Shown: positions 16,969 to 26,575, counted from the first letter of the stretch. The stretch is 64,000 bases of DNA from Gynuella sp. (GCA_028282465.1 JANQHX010000104.1:55975-119974); one strand, 5' to 3'. Notes: generated by a model not told the origin, from the sequence alone. Numbers and translations are program-made.

Positions 16969-19272
16969 ATGGATGTGACTAAACCCTTTCAGCTGAATGA
17001 ACTCTGGGTCGACCCGATAAATAACAAGGTAATCTTTCCAGAAAGAGAAGTGTCAGCGCCTCATAAATTAATCAAGCTGTTGATGTACTTTTCTCAAAAC
17101 CCAAATCGCTTGATCAGTAATGAAGAACTGTCAGACCACGTATGGGATGGTGTCGTTAGCGAAGGCACTCGATATTCGCAAATCGCTAATTTGCGTAAAT
17201 TGTTAAATGACGATCCAAACGAACCCAGGTTTCTCAAAACTGTGCCCCGTAAAGGCTACATGTTTATTGCATCTATCAAACATGAAAAACCACAAAAGAT
17301 TTCGGACAGTTTGAGAGATGCGCAGCAAGAAACAGAGCTGTTTGAGCCCAAGAAATCCAAAAGAGCGATGTGGCTTTCGGTAACCGGTTTATTGGTCGTC
17401 GTGATTATTGGCGCCAGCCTGTTGGTGTGGCCCAACAATAAAATGAGTGAAGAAACGCTTCCGGTGGAATATCAACACCTTTTAAATCAACAGCTACCTA
17501 CCGTAGTTATTGATACCTATAAGTCTTCTGATTTATCACCCGAACAATCTGCTTTAACCACAGCTGGGCAGTTCATGGTGGGCTTCCATTTTGATCAACG
17601 ACCACAGCTACATAGTAATTTTGTAGGGTACAGTTACCCGAATTTAAATAGAGAAAAGTATTTAGAGCATTTTTCTGAACACAGCTCTGATGTGGTAGTG
17701 GTGTCTTGGCAACTGATAGACAATGGAGAATTTTCTTTAACTATTAAGCGTGAAGGCGAGTTGGTTAATCATCCATTTTCGTTAGCTAACCTGAGTTTTT
17801 CTGCCGAAAACTTAAGGCTTATGGAAGATCACATTAACCAGGTTGTTCAACCTTTGTTCCCAGATCTTGAAAACAAAGGCCGAGCATTTTCAGAGCTGAA
17901 AAATTTATCTCAGTTTACTGATTTACAGGTTTCAAAATCTGACAGACGGTGGGATCTGAATTCTCGACAAAATGATTTGAGCATTCTTGCAGAAATGATT
18001 GAGTCAAACCCGGGCTCGGTCATGTTGAAAGGCTATTTTCTGTCCACTTACTTAGATATTGAAAGCCGTTGGGGGCAGCATTATTCATTAGCCGAGCAAG
18101 ATAAACTGGCCGAGCCAATTATTGCCGACGCTGCGCAACATCCTGATCTTAAATTATTGGCTCAACATTCAAAAGCGATTCAAGCCTGTTTAAGTCAGCC
18201 TTCTGATTGCCGGGAAAACTTCGCGGCGTTAGTTGAGCAAACCCAAAGCCTGAATGCTCTGCCTTGGTTAATAGAACTTGCATTTCCGGTATCTGAACAA
18301 ACGCCTTTTGATCTGGCGCAGTATTATTTTCAGCACTGGCCTCTGACTCCCGGTAGCGACAGCTTTTTTAGATTCTTCTATGGCGCAATTGAAAACAAAC
18401 GTTTTGATAGCCTCAAGTCGGTGCTGGGAGACTATCAATTCTATTCAGACTCTGACGTTTTTGGGTTAGGAATCCATGGAAAAACCCAAATGGAAGCTGT
18501 GCAGAAATTTAACCAATACTATCGTGAGAAAATTCTACCCCTTCAAACGGAAGGTAAGTTCAAAGCCGATGATTTAAGGCAATTGGGCACAGATGCTTAT
18601 TATGTCATACACGGTTTAATTAACGCTGGGCAGTTAACATTTGCGAGGCAATGGACAGACTTAAGTAATGACGGTTATGCCCAACTGTACGGTGATTTTT
18701 TGATTAACATTTGGAGCAATCAATGGAACACCTTGGAATGGGTATCCATGAGTGCATTAGTGAAAGCTCAATCAAAAAGCCTTCCTCAACGAGATCTAAT
18801 CAAAGCAGCTTATGCTGAACACTATTCAGGGTTCCCTGAAAATGCTTTGTTCTATTACGAGAAGATTTCTCCAGAGTTGGTCAATGGAGAAGGGAACGTG
18901 AACTACAACAATATTCGGTTCGCATTGCACCTTTCTGAAATATTTAAAAGCCAAGGAAACATTGAACAATCCGACCAACTGGTCAACGCTATTAAAGATT
19001 ATTTAGAAGAAAACCCGAATTTACAACGTAACGCTTACTTTGGTCTCACCGACATACAGTTTTATGCGTTAAACGGGCAGTCTGAGTTGGCATTGGAAAA
19101 ACTAGAAGTGGCCATTGAAGACCAACAATGGTTGCCCAGTGCATATTGGTTATGGCCGCCTATTAACAGAGATATGCTTCTTTCAAACTTAAACGGAAAT
19201 GAAAAGTTTGAGAGGCTTGTGCAATTGCAGCAAGCCCCTTTTCAACAGCTGTGTTGGGAAGAAAGCTGTTAG
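16969..19272 (+). CDS. CadC/ToxR-like membrane-anchored transcriptional regulator
   Basis: 767 residues. Residues about 5-103 are an OmpR-type winged helix, including LISNEELSDHVWDG and a C-terminal TVPRKGYMFIA hairpin. One membrane segment spans about 134-154, and some 600 residues follow on the periplasmic side, with a helical, TPR-like pattern toward the C-terminus and a final CWEESC. This is the CadC/ToxR layout, where an external signal changes DNA binding inside the cell. The signal and targets are unknown; the adjacent convergent S41 protease or the DUF1330 gene may be targets (inference). The start is the first ATG of the frame. Confidence 0.82.
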   Translation: MDVTKPFQLNELWVDPINNKVIFPEREVSAPHKLIKLLMYFSQNPNRLISNEELSDHVWDGVVSEGTRYSQIANLRKLLNDDPNEPRFLKTVPRKGYMFIASIKHEKPQKISDSLRDAQQETELFEPKKSKRAMWLSVTGLLVVVIIGASLLVWPNNKMSEETLPVEYQHLLNQQLPTVVIDTYKSSDLSPEQSALTTAGQFMVGFHFDQRPQLHSNFVGYSYPNLNREKYLEHFSEHSSDVVVVSWQLIDNGEFSLTIKREGELVNHPFSLANLSFSAENLRLMEDHINQVVQPLFPDLENKGRAFSELKNLSQFTDLQVSKSDRRWDLNSRQNDLSILAEMIESNPGSVMLKGYFLSTYLDIESRWGQHYSLAEQDKLAEPIIADAAQHPDLKLLAQHSKAIQACLSQPSDCRENFAALVEQTQSLNALPWLIELAFPVSEQTPFDLAQYYFQHWPLTPGSDSFFRFFYGAIENKRFDSLKSVLGDYQFYSDSDVFGLGIHGKTQMEAVQKFNQYYREKILPLQTEGKFKADDLRQLGTDAYYVIHGLINAGQLTFARQWTDLSNDGYAQLYGDFLINIWSNQWNTLEWVSMSALVKAQSKSLPQRDLIKAAYAEHYSGFPENALFYYEKISPELVNGEGNVNYNNIRFALHLSEIFKSQGNIEQSDQLVNAIKDYLEENPNLQRNAYFGLTDIQFYALNGQSELALEKLEVAIEDQQWLPSAYWLWPPINRDMLLSNLNGNEKFERLVQLQQAPFQQLCWEESC

Positions 19273-19275
19273 GCC

Positions 19276-20340
19276 CTAATTACAGCTTCCATTGACCGCG
19301 TAAAACAGTCCGGTTGCGACACTTGGATCTTGAGTATTTGCCCAACCATCGGCCCGAGTAGGACTCACTGAACAATCGACGGGTAAGCCATCATAATAAT
19401 CGGTCACGCCATCGGCGTTGTGTATTAACCCTACAATAGGAGAAAAGGTTTCTTCAGCGCCCGTGCCTTCACAAACAGTCTGGGAAAATGAAGACAATGG
19501 CTTACCACAGGTTTTCTCACCCACAAGCACAACATCAATGAAAGGTTCTAAGCCATTAATTAATAATTCACTGGCAGAGCAGGTGGTTTCTGAGGTTAAA
19601 ACAATAAGTTGATCAAGATCCATACTGAATTCCAACGCGGAATCGTCGATTAACACAGGTGCTCTAAATGCATCCAAATCAGCAGTGGCTTGCTCCAAGG
19701 TGGTGGGAGAATCAAATAAGTCACCAACCTCTACCAGAACTTGGGGTGTAATGGTGGCATTGGTTGTGTGATAGAACAGCTCCATGCCTGTTAAGTTTGA
19801 ATTAATTGAAGCACCAATATGCTTGCCTAGAAATCCCCAGCCCCCTGAGTTTTCCCTCAGATCTAAAATCATGGCGTCTGGTTCTTGTTCAGCTAAATCA
19901 TCCAAAGCAGAAATCAATTGCTGTTCTTGTTCTGGTAAAAAGCCGGTGTAAGCCATGTAGGCCACATTTAAGCCCTGATACTCAATGATCTCTGTGTGGG
20001 GAATGGTTGTTTCCTGGTTTCTTGTTGTGACCCTAGTTTGACCAGCACGGGTAACACTATAAATATCCTCGGGTGATTTACGAACAGCCTCCATTAAAGC
20101 AGAAGTATTTGGATAATCTTGGAGATTGATATTTGCAGGCAGGCTATCGTTCCAAAGATAAACTCGTTGCAGATATTCCCAGAGCAAGGCTTTTTTGTCG
20201 TTATTTGAGCATATTGGATAGCCGGTCTTTTCTGAAATCTCTTCAGGTTCACTACTGGATTCAGACCCGCAAGCGGTTAGTAAAGCTAGACTTGCTACAG
20301 ATATCAACGCGGTGTTTAAGGTTTTGGTAATGGTAAACAT
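19276..20340 (-). CDS. S41-family peptidase lipoprotein
   Basis: 354 residues. A lipobox LTAC gives a lipidated C24. The protease core shows ILDLRENSGG (158-167) and the Ser/Lys dyad, S255 in CSASE and K280 in TCGK, exactly 25 residues apart as in Tsp/CtpA enzymes. A PDZ domain is not evident, so it is shorter than Tsp. Extra cysteines near the end may form disulphides. It should cleave periplasmic or surface proteins at C-terminal sites; the substrate is unknown. It is convergent with the CadC-like gene, 3 bases apart. Confidence 0.8.
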   Translation of the reverse strand: MFTITKTLNTALISVASLALLTACGSESSSEPEEISEKTGYPICSNNDKKALLWEYLQRVYLWNDSLPANINLQDYPNTSALMEAVRKSPEDIYSVTRAGQTRVTTRNQETTIPHTEIIEYQGLNVAYMAYTGFLPEQEQQLISALDDLAEQEPDAMILDLRENSGGWGFLGKHIGASINSNLTGMELFYHTTNATITPQVLVEVGDLFDSPTTLEQATADLDAFRAPVLIDDSALEFSMDLDQLIVLTSETTCSASELLINGLEPFIDVVLVGEKTCGKPLSSFSQTVCEGTGAEETFSPIVGLIHNADGVTDYYDGLPVDCSVSPTRADGWANTQDPSVATGLFYAVNGSCN

Positions 20341-20585
20341 GGGTTCTCCCTTTCATCCTAATTGGTGATGCCAAAGACTCTGTCATTTAGCAAACACAAA
20401 CACATCTTAAATAACCTTAAATCGTCTAAAATCCCGTTTTAAGGGGTTTAAAGACTCAAATAAAGAATAAAACAGCATTTTCTCAATCCTGTGAAAATTC
20501 AACTCGATGAAACAGAAGAAGGTTCGATCCCACATAAAATAAATGGTGCTGGTTGTAATTTAATCAGAAAAACCGGTTCAGCCCC

Positions 20586-21143
20586 TTATTGGCTCTGCGA
20601 CTGTTCTAGCTTCATTTCAAGCTCATCTAATCGGTATATAAGAACATTGTAATCTTTAAGGAGCCTTTCAAGTTTATCGAGACGTTCACCCTGTTCTGCG
20701 GTAGTGGATGCTGTTCTGGATAATTGATTTCTATCCTCAGTGACCATTGCATTAATATCTTCTTGCCACTGATTAATGTCATACCTGAGGCTATTGAAAG
20801 ACCTAGTTATGTTTCTGCTATTGGTCTCTTCGAGATTTTTTTGAATCGTCTCCGTTGCCTCAATTGAGTTATCTCTCATATTAGAAACTTCATTTTCGAT
20901 GTTACTAATTCGACTCGACCTATCCTCCGATGTAGCCACAAGCTTATCTATCTTTTCTAGATTCTGAATAAGAACTTGCTCCATTTTAGGGTTATAGCTC
21001 AATTTAAAGCGTTCCATATCAGACGCCATTTGTTGGTTCGTTTTCTTTAAAGCCTCTACTTCTGCTACGAGGCTATCGACCGCTGTATTTGAAGCACAGC
21101 CGCACAGAAATGCTGTTAAAAGAGTGAATGCGAGTAGTTTCAA
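20586..21143 (-). CDS. coiled-coil lipoprotein
   Basis: 185 residues. The lipobox LCGC gives a lipidated C16. The rest is almost entirely heptad-patterned coiled coil, rich in Glu, Lys, Asn and Gln, with a short break near WQEDIN. No family is recognised. It is similar in style to lipoproteins that tether or space the envelope, but this is only an analogy. It stands alone between a 245-base and a 537-base gap. Confidence 0.65.
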   Translation of the reverse strand: MKLLAFTLLTAFLCGCASNTAVDSLVAEVEALKKTNQQMASDMERFKLSYNPKMEQVLIQNLEKIDKLVATSEDRSSRISNIENEVSNMRDNSIEATETIQKNLEETNSRNITRSFNSLRYDINQWQEDINAMVTEDRNQLSRTASTTAEQGERLDKLERLLKDYNVLIYRLDELEMKLEQSQSQ

Positions 21144-21680
21144 AGCAAATTCCTTGAATGGGTTAGAGACAAAACTTTCAAGCTTATTGAGGCTATTAGG
21201 TTAAACAAAAGCACATTTAAAATGGTATTGAATTGAATCTTAACAGAACCTGAATCAGCAATTTTGCAGTGCCGTTATCTCTAATCGAGCGATCAGACCA
21301 TTCTTTCTCTACCAAACCTCGGCAAATATTTATATTGATTCTTAGTCATTAGGGTAAGTCCGGTAAAAATCTTACATTTTTTTCAATGGTCTATTCTGAT
21401 GGGATTTGACGTTTTTTCCTTCCAAAATTAAACATTTTTGGCATGTTGAACTAACCTTAAATTAATACTGTCTAATTTAAAAGCAGGGGCTTGGTTGCTG
21501 AACTTTAACCCATTTTGGTTGTTTTTTTCTGAAAAAAAATTCCGGTAATAGTGCAAAATTAGACTCACTTCACTGAAAAATCAATTTTTATCCAATATGC
21601 GAGGAATTTCGAGTATCGAATTTATTAAACTTATATTCGCACTATTATCCATCTAAATAGTTGTTTTTTTCGGATTAGAC
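21144..21680. other. long AT-rich intergenic region upstream of sensor/AraC pair
   Basis: No convincing ORF, tRNA or strong hairpin was seen in this 537-base stretch. It is very rich in T-runs and A-runs, especially 21370-21560. It must contain the promoter of the lipoprotein on its left and that of the gene at 21681 on its right. I could not define promoter boxes with confidence. Confidence 0.5.
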
Positions 21681-22481
21681 ATGACGGCGAAGCAAGGATC
21701 TAACGCGATGCAGCTCAATGCCGCAAGCGCAATGGAAAGCTCATACCTGAACGGCGTGATTGCAAGGTCATGTCAGCAGGTAGTTGCCGCTACGACATTA
21801 CCTGAAATAAGTCAGTTAATCGTAGAGATGTTTTCTGAATTAGGTATTAGTGGGCTGCTGAGACTGCAGATTAAAGAAGAAAAGCTTTCACAGTCATTTG
21901 GTGAATCGTTAAGAAAAAGTAATCTGAAAAAACTGCTAGAAAGTAACCAACAGCAACAAAAGGTATATCAGTCCTGTAACATTACTGTCATACAGGATGA
22001 TAGCGTTATCTTTTTAATCGAAGACGCATCTGTTCGATACAATCATCATTTAATTGACGTGATGACAAGTTATATCGACATTATCCAAAGTTGGTGTAAT
22101 AACTACTCTCACCTAAGAAATATTGAGCAGGAGTTATTTGGGGAGCGCCAAAAGCTCATTAATCATATTAAGCAGATGCAGTCGAAATTTGACTTGGTGG
22201 AATCCCAAATCGATGAAATTCAAGAAGAAGTCGTCGAAGAAATTTTGGGAAATCTCATGCAGGCATTTCCAACATTGGGACTGGAAGCCGATCAAGAAAA
22301 TTTAATACTGGATATCTTTCACACCTCTTTTAATAAGCAAATTAAGATATTTAAAAACCAAATGGATTTGAGACTTCTGATCAAAAACTTACTTGATAAT
22401 GCTATTCTCACCTTGAATAAGAGCAATCATCCTTCTTCGCGGTCTGTTACGGCGCTTTCTAAAGGTATCGAGTTGTTTTAA
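21681..22481 (+). CDS. unrecognised possible signalling protein next to AraC regulator
   Basis: 266 residues, no membrane segment. Residues about 20-140 alternate helix and strand and could be a GAF-like sensor (weak impression). Residues about 150-190 form a coiled coil, and the rest is helical, ending in a Ser-rich tail. It precedes an AraC-type gene by 25 bases on the same strand, so the two are likely one transcript. A second in-frame ATG ten codons in (21708) has a better AAGGA site, so the true start is uncertain. Confidence 0.55.
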   Translation: MTAKQGSNAMQLNAASAMESSYLNGVIARSCQQVVAATTLPEISQLIVEMFSELGISGLLRLQIKEEKLSQSFGESLRKSNLKKLLESNQQQQKVYQSCNITVIQDDSVIFLIEDASVRYNHHLIDVMTSYIDIIQSWCNNYSHLRNIEQELFGERQKLINHIKQMQSKFDLVESQIDEIQEEVVEEILGNLMQAFPTLGLEADQENLILDIFHTSFNKQIKIFKNQMDLRLLIKNLLDNAILTLNKSNHPSSRSVTALSKGIELF

Positions 22482-22506
22482 ATCCTCAAACTGAGAAGCC
22501 AATATT

Positions 22507-23442
22507 TTGCAACCAAGAGTTCAAGAAATTAAATGCTGCAGCATTGAAGAATACGAGTCTGCCTTTTCAGCATACAAAACTAAGGTTAGGGCACCTACCT
22601 CTGTAGGTTTTCGTTCTTATGATTTATTGATGCGTGGAAATTCCAGATTTGGATTTCGTAGCGTGAAACAAGATATTATTGAAAGCGGTTTCATCCCTAA
22701 AAAAGAAACAATTGTTAGTTATTTATTAACGCCTTGGCCAGCGTCATATTGTGGCCAAACGGTTGTTTCTGGAATGGCCTATCTTGTTAGTGGTAATGAA
22801 TACACCGCTCAAGTTCCGGCGAACACAGTATCTATGCCTGTCTCTATTAACGATGCGAGTTTAGAAAAATACTTTCCCGATGAATATGATGCGTTTAAGG
22901 CCAATTCAGCAACTGGTAAGGGTGCAGCAGTTATCTCTGTAGGTGCATTAAATCACTTAGTTTACAGTGCCTCACTATTGTTCAGCAGAGTCCTAAAAAA
23001 TCAGTTTGTTTCTAAGCAGATGCTCTCTGATTTAACAGACACCATTTTAACTACAACGGTCGATACGGTTGTGTCGAAAGACTATTCCCGTAAGCGAGTG
23101 AATAATAATAGGCGTTGGGTAATATCTGCCTTAGAAGCCATTCACGAACAACCACATATTAACTTTAACGTTACATCCCTAGCAGAATTTTGTGGTATTT
23201 CCGTTCGCAGTTTACAACAGTCATTTAAAGATACCCTTTGCATGAGTCCAAAGGAATATTTGTCTCGCGTGCGCATGAGTCGAATACGTATTCAATTATT
23301 GGAAAGTAACAACCAGGGCATTGCCGATGTTGCTGCTAAATATGGTGTTGTACATCTTGGAAATTTCTCTAAAGACTATAATCAAATGTTTGGAGAAAAG
23401 CCGTCGGATACCTTAAAAAGAAAAGCAAAAGCCTTTTATTAA
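22507..23442 (+). CDS. AraC-family transcriptional regulator
   Basis: 311 residues from a TTG start. The C-terminal 100 residues hold the double helix-turn-helix: FNVTSLAEFCGISVRSLQQSFKD and IADVAAKYGVVHLGNFSKDYNQMFGEKPSD. The N-terminal 200 residues are an unassigned sensor region. The TTG start has only a weak ribosome site; the next ATG is at 22630, too far in to preserve the N-terminal domain. It follows the unknown gene at 21681 by 25 bases and probably acts with it. Targets are unknown. Confidence 0.8.
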   Translation: MQPRVQEIKCCSIEEYESAFSAYKTKVRAPTSVGFRSYDLLMRGNSRFGFRSVKQDIIESGFIPKKETIVSYLLTPWPASYCGQTVVSGMAYLVSGNEYTAQVPANTVSMPVSINDASLEKYFPDEYDAFKANSATGKGAAVISVGALNHLVYSASLLFSRVLKNQFVSKQMLSDLTDTILTTTVDTVVSKDYSRKRVNNNRRWVISALEAIHEQPHINFNVTSLAEFCGISVRSLQQSFKDTLCMSPKEYLSRVRMSRIRIQLLESNNQGIADVAAKYGVVHLGNFSKDYNQMFGEKPSDTLKRKAKAFY

Positions 23443-23513
23443 TAATTAGGGAAATGACAAAATTTATTTTTCTAGTATTAAATATATTTTAGCAGTTGTT
23501 ACTGAAAGTTGAT

Positions 23514-23855
23514 TTAAAGGGTTTTATTGCCGCGGCTTGAATGGTTCGTCATACCAGTTTTAGTAATGGCGAATTGATACAAATAAAATGCTTTATGGGT
23601 TTCAATATAAGTGAGCTCACAGGTGTTCCAAACCGGGCCTGAAAGTGTTCTAACTTCAACCAATAGAATATCACCCACATTAAAATCATTGGATTGGCTG
23701 CTAAAAATAAACTCATTATTGGTTTGAAATTCACAGTTGAGTCTTTTGATTTGACCTGACTGAGTTTTAACCCGCAGCAAATAACTGAATCTTCCTCTTA
23801 GGGAAATCAGGCGTTCTAATGGCTTAGGCTTTAATGATTTATCTGTTTCAAACAA
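23514..23855 (-). CDS. small protein of unknown function, possible PilZ-like fold
   Basis: 113 residues from the TTG at 23855, chosen because an AGGAG site lies 7 bases upstream; a GTG three codons earlier has the same site directly against it. The sequence is strand-rich with an RGRFSYLLRV segment and a terminal strand pair, vaguely like PilZ domains, but the cyclic-di-GMP motif RxxxR...DxSxxG is not present, so I do not assign it. It stands alone and is convergent with the AraC gene. Confidence 0.5.
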   Translation of the reverse strand: MFETDKSLKPKPLERLISLRGRFSYLLRVKTQSGQIKRLNCEFQTNNEFIFSSQSNDFNVGDILLVEVRTLSGPVWNTCELTYIETHKAFYLYQFAITKTGMTNHSSRGNKTL

Positions 23856-24066
23856 ACAGACCACTCCTGAAAACTACTTATCTGTGCACATCTGAAAGTG
23901 TAGTTGAAAAAGACCATTTAAAAGTTGGCAGCACTCATTTCCATTAAGATCATATAAATCAGTATCGCATTTATGTTGATTAATGCCCTCCACTTAATAA
24001 AAGTTAAAAATCGCGCAATATGGATGATCAATTAATCTAATTGGGTTGTTCGTTACCCGGCGAGTA

Positions 24067-24081
24067 TTGTTTAATAAACAA
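24067..24081. promoter_or_regulatory. perfect palindrome upstream of PEP-CTERM gene
   Basis: TTGTTTA and TAAACAA arms surround one central base, 36 bases before the ATG of the PEP-CTERM gene. It lies where an operator or leader hairpin would be. No binding protein can be named. Confidence 0.35.
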
Positions 24082-24116
24082 ACGGGAAGAAGTAAATACA
24101 AGGACTGAGGGAAATA

Positions 24117-24761
24117 ATGAAATATTTAAACCGAACATTGTTCACAGCACTAATGCTGAGCTTTGTGACCTCTGCTAATGCGGGAATGATCCAATGGGAT
24201 TTTACTGCTGAGGTTTCATACATTTATCGTGACGATGCCAATCAATTTGATGGCCTACAACAAGGCTCGCTTCTTACCGGGAGCTTTGCTTACGACGACT
24301 CGCTTATGTTTGACACACCATTGGAGTACTCCAACTATGTTGAAACAACCGATGCTTTTTTTACCATTGACCAACTGAACTTCTTCAGTACTGAGCTTGA
24401 AGTCAGTGTGGTTAGGCAAAGTAGTCGTGACATCCTGGATGTTGAAGCGGATCAAGAGTATGCTGACGGCTCTGAGGCCAGTGTAGAACTAGGCTTTCTT
24501 GACTATACCCAAAGTTACGGAACCGCCAATGTTCCATCGAACTGGGATATTCCGCCTGTGGATTTCTCAGATATTGAGCTGAGTTTCACATTCGATGATC
24601 CAACTTTGGATGATACATACAACTCCTGGTTGATAGCTGATTTAACCAACATCACCCGTTCCAATGTGAATGCAGATGTTCCAGAACCAGCAGGTTTAGC
24701 CTTGTTGTTTGCAGGTATCAGTGGCCTGTTTATTCGCCGCCGGATGCAAGCAGCCGCTTAA
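24117..24761 (+). CDS. PEP-CTERM sorting-domain protein
   Basis: 214 residues. A signal peptide ends near SANA (residue 22). The C-terminus has the full sorting signal: VPEP at about 189, a hydrophobic span and RRR (VPEPAGLALLFAGISGLFI then RRR). Such proteins are processed by an exosortase, which is usually encoded with exopolysaccharide genes; none is in this window. The middle is an acidic beta-rich domain, likely surface-exposed. A GAGGGA ribosome site precedes the ATG. It appears to be a single-gene unit. Confidence 0.88.
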   Translation: MKYLNRTLFTALMLSFVTSANAGMIQWDFTAEVSYIYRDDANQFDGLQQGSLLTGSFAYDDSLMFDTPLEYSNYVETTDAFFTIDQLNFFSTELEVSVVRQSSRDILDVEADQEYADGSEASVELGFLDYTQSYGTANVPSNWDIPPVDFSDIELSFTFDDPTLDDTYNSWLIADLTNITRSNVNADVPEPAGLALLFAGISGLFIRRRMQAAA

Positions 24762-24889
24762 AAATAATAATTAAATTTTAATACCGACCAGATATCGCAA
24801 ATAAACCATTAAACTGACACTTACTTCCCGTACCCATTTCTGTAATTTCTTTTATCTATTTTGACTGACAGTTTTAAGTTAGCTATTGG

Positions 24890-25537
24890 CTATCTCAAAA
24901 ACTGTTGGTATGCCTTATCTAATTTAGGAATGAGATGCCAGTGCTGGCGATGAAGAACTGTATGCAAATTGATGGTTGCGTAGGTTTCGCATGAGACTAA
25001 TTGTGTTTTGTTTTTTGCGTTTAGATCCTTTGCAATAGTAGAAGGCAGCACAGTGAAATCGCCACGTTTTGTGATGAGCATGAGCAACAGGTCTTGCGGT
25101 TTTCTCACTTCCGAATATCCAGACTCTGACTGGCTATAGATTTTTAAAAAATATTTGAATCCATTGATTCCCACAGGGTGATGATTTGACATAGCCTTCA
25201 ATGAGATGCAATGGCTGTCCTCGGTGACATAAATGAAAAGCTGTCTTGTTGCAGCTGGAGTCGGAATCAATTTCAAATTTGGATATGGTTTGATAGCTTC
25301 CGGTGTGCGGAGAATGTCTCCCGCCAATTGTCCTCTGGCTGCTTCTCGAAGAGAACGTTCAGCTGGCAGTTCGATCCACTCCACTTCTATTCCTGCCAAG
25401 TTCCATACTTCTTGTATTTCCTGCTTCAGCTGAATGCTAATGTTATAACTGCCCATGTTGATGGCGTCAGCATGGGTCAGCTGAGTAAGGCTGATGACAC
25501 TGAAAAGAATGATTGCTCCGTTCGTTATTGATCCCAT
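24890..25537 (-). CDS. periplasmic substrate-binding-like protein (SBP3 type)
   Basis: 215 residues with a signal peptide ending near THADA (about residue 25). The sequence resembles truncated family 3 solute-binding proteins: a WIELPAERSLREAARGQLAGDILRT segment and alternating alpha/beta pattern. These proteins without an adjacent permease often act as sensory or orphan binding proteins. Its frame overlaps the upstream lysR gene by 13 bases on the same strand, so they form one transcript and it may feed a signal into that regulator (inference). Confidence 0.65.
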   Translation of the reverse strand: MGSITNGAIILFSVISLTQLTHADAINMGSYNISIQLKQEIQEVWNLAGIEVEWIELPAERSLREAARGQLAGDILRTPEAIKPYPNLKLIPTPAATRQLFIYVTEDSHCISLKAMSNHHPVGINGFKYFLKIYSQSESGYSEVRKPQDLLLMLITKRGDFTVLPSTIAKDLNAKNKTQLVSCETYATINLHTVLHRQHWHLIPKLDKAYQQFLR

Positions 25538-26439
25538 TGTGTGATCTTTTCTTTGAAGAAATCGATGAAAACTCTGGTTTTTGCTGCGAGGTGCCTACGG
25601 TTTGAATATAGCGCAAACATGTGTTCTATGCTGGCGTCTCGAATGGTAATTGTTTTACTCGACATCAGGTGCACCAGATCACCTGAGTCCAACATAGGCT
25701 TGAGTAATAGGTCTGGTAGTAACACAATGCCAAGACCATCAAGTGCACCCCTTATCAGCACAGTTACCTGATTAGTAACGAGATTTCCTGAAACCTTGAG
25801 GTTATGAGGTTGAGTTTGATTGGGTTCTTTAAATTGCCATTGACTGTACCTGTCATACCTTAGGCAGTTGTGATCAGAAAGGTCGGCATAGGTTTTTGGC
25901 GTACCATGTTTTTCAAGGTAAGAAGGGGCAGCACACAGCGTCAATGCAACCGGTGCAATGGGCACAGCCACATAGGAGCTGTCTCTTGGCTTGCCGATCC
26001 TAATCACCAAATCTAAATTATCGCGCACCAGATCTTGATGATAGTCAGTGGCAATTAGGTCTAATTGAATTTCAGGATATAACTGAAAAAACTCTGGTAA
26101 GTAGGGAGCAATTTTTAAATCGACCCAGTGGATGGGTAAACCCACCCGAAGTTTGCCAGTAGGTTGCTGCTTAAATGCATTGACGGCTTGTCCAGCTTCA
26201 TCAACGTCTGCCTGAATCTGCCGAGCCTTTTCACAATAGATCACGCCGGCTTCCGTGAGGCTGACCTTCCTGGTGGTGCGTTGCAATAATTGAACACCTA
26301 AGTGAGTTTCTAGACTATTGATTTGCCGTGAAATACTGGGCTGCGATAACCCAAGCCTTCTGCCTGCCTCTGAAAAGCTCCCACAATCTGCCACAACCAC
26401 AAAGGTGCTCATGGCCCCAAAAAGCTGATTCTGTTCCAT
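25525..26439 (-). CDS. LysR-family transcriptional regulator
   Basis: 304 residues. The N-terminal winged helix is typical: FVVVADCGSFSEAGRRLGLSQPSISRQINSLE, then a co-inducer-binding domain from about residue 90. It is divergent from the short-chain dehydrogenase at 26576 and overlaps the substrate-binding-like gene downstream. LysR regulators usually control the divergent neighbour, so the dehydrogenase is the likely target. Confidence 0.88.
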   Translation of the reverse strand: MEQNQLFGAMSTFVVVADCGSFSEAGRRLGLSQPSISRQINSLETHLGVQLLQRTTRKVSLTEAGVIYCEKARQIQADVDEAGQAVNAFKQQPTGKLRVGLPIHWVDLKIAPYLPEFFQLYPEIQLDLIATDYHQDLVRDNLDLVIRIGKPRDSSYVAVPIAPVALTLCAAPSYLEKHGTPKTYADLSDHNCLRYDRYSQWQFKEPNQTQPHNLKVSGNLVTNQVTVLIRGALDGLGIVLLPDLLLKPMLDSGDLVHLMSSKTITIRDASIEHMFALYSNRRHLAAKTRVFIDFFKEKITQWDQ

Positions 26440-26575
26440 ATTTTATCCAATATATTTGTCAAGCGTATAAATCATATGTTGAAAACTGGGATTATCAACA
26501 TTGAATGTATAGACAATAATGGTCTCACAAACGTTGTTAACAAGTATCAAAAGTGAATATGGAAGGAGATCAATG

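Noticed and set aside
21144..21680. Possible small RNA or sigma-54 promoter in the AT-rich gap.
   Set aside because: No hairpin with T-run and no TGGC-N-TTGC spacing found; the TGGCATGTTGAAC stretch lacks the GC element.
23514..23855. PilZ domain for the small protein.
   Set aside because: The characteristic cyclic-di-GMP motif is missing, so only a vague fold resemblance remains.
26519..26575. Upstream GTG start for the short-chain dehydrogenase.
   Set aside because: It has no ribosome site and would place the N-terminus in the promoter region; ATG 26576 follows AAGGAG.
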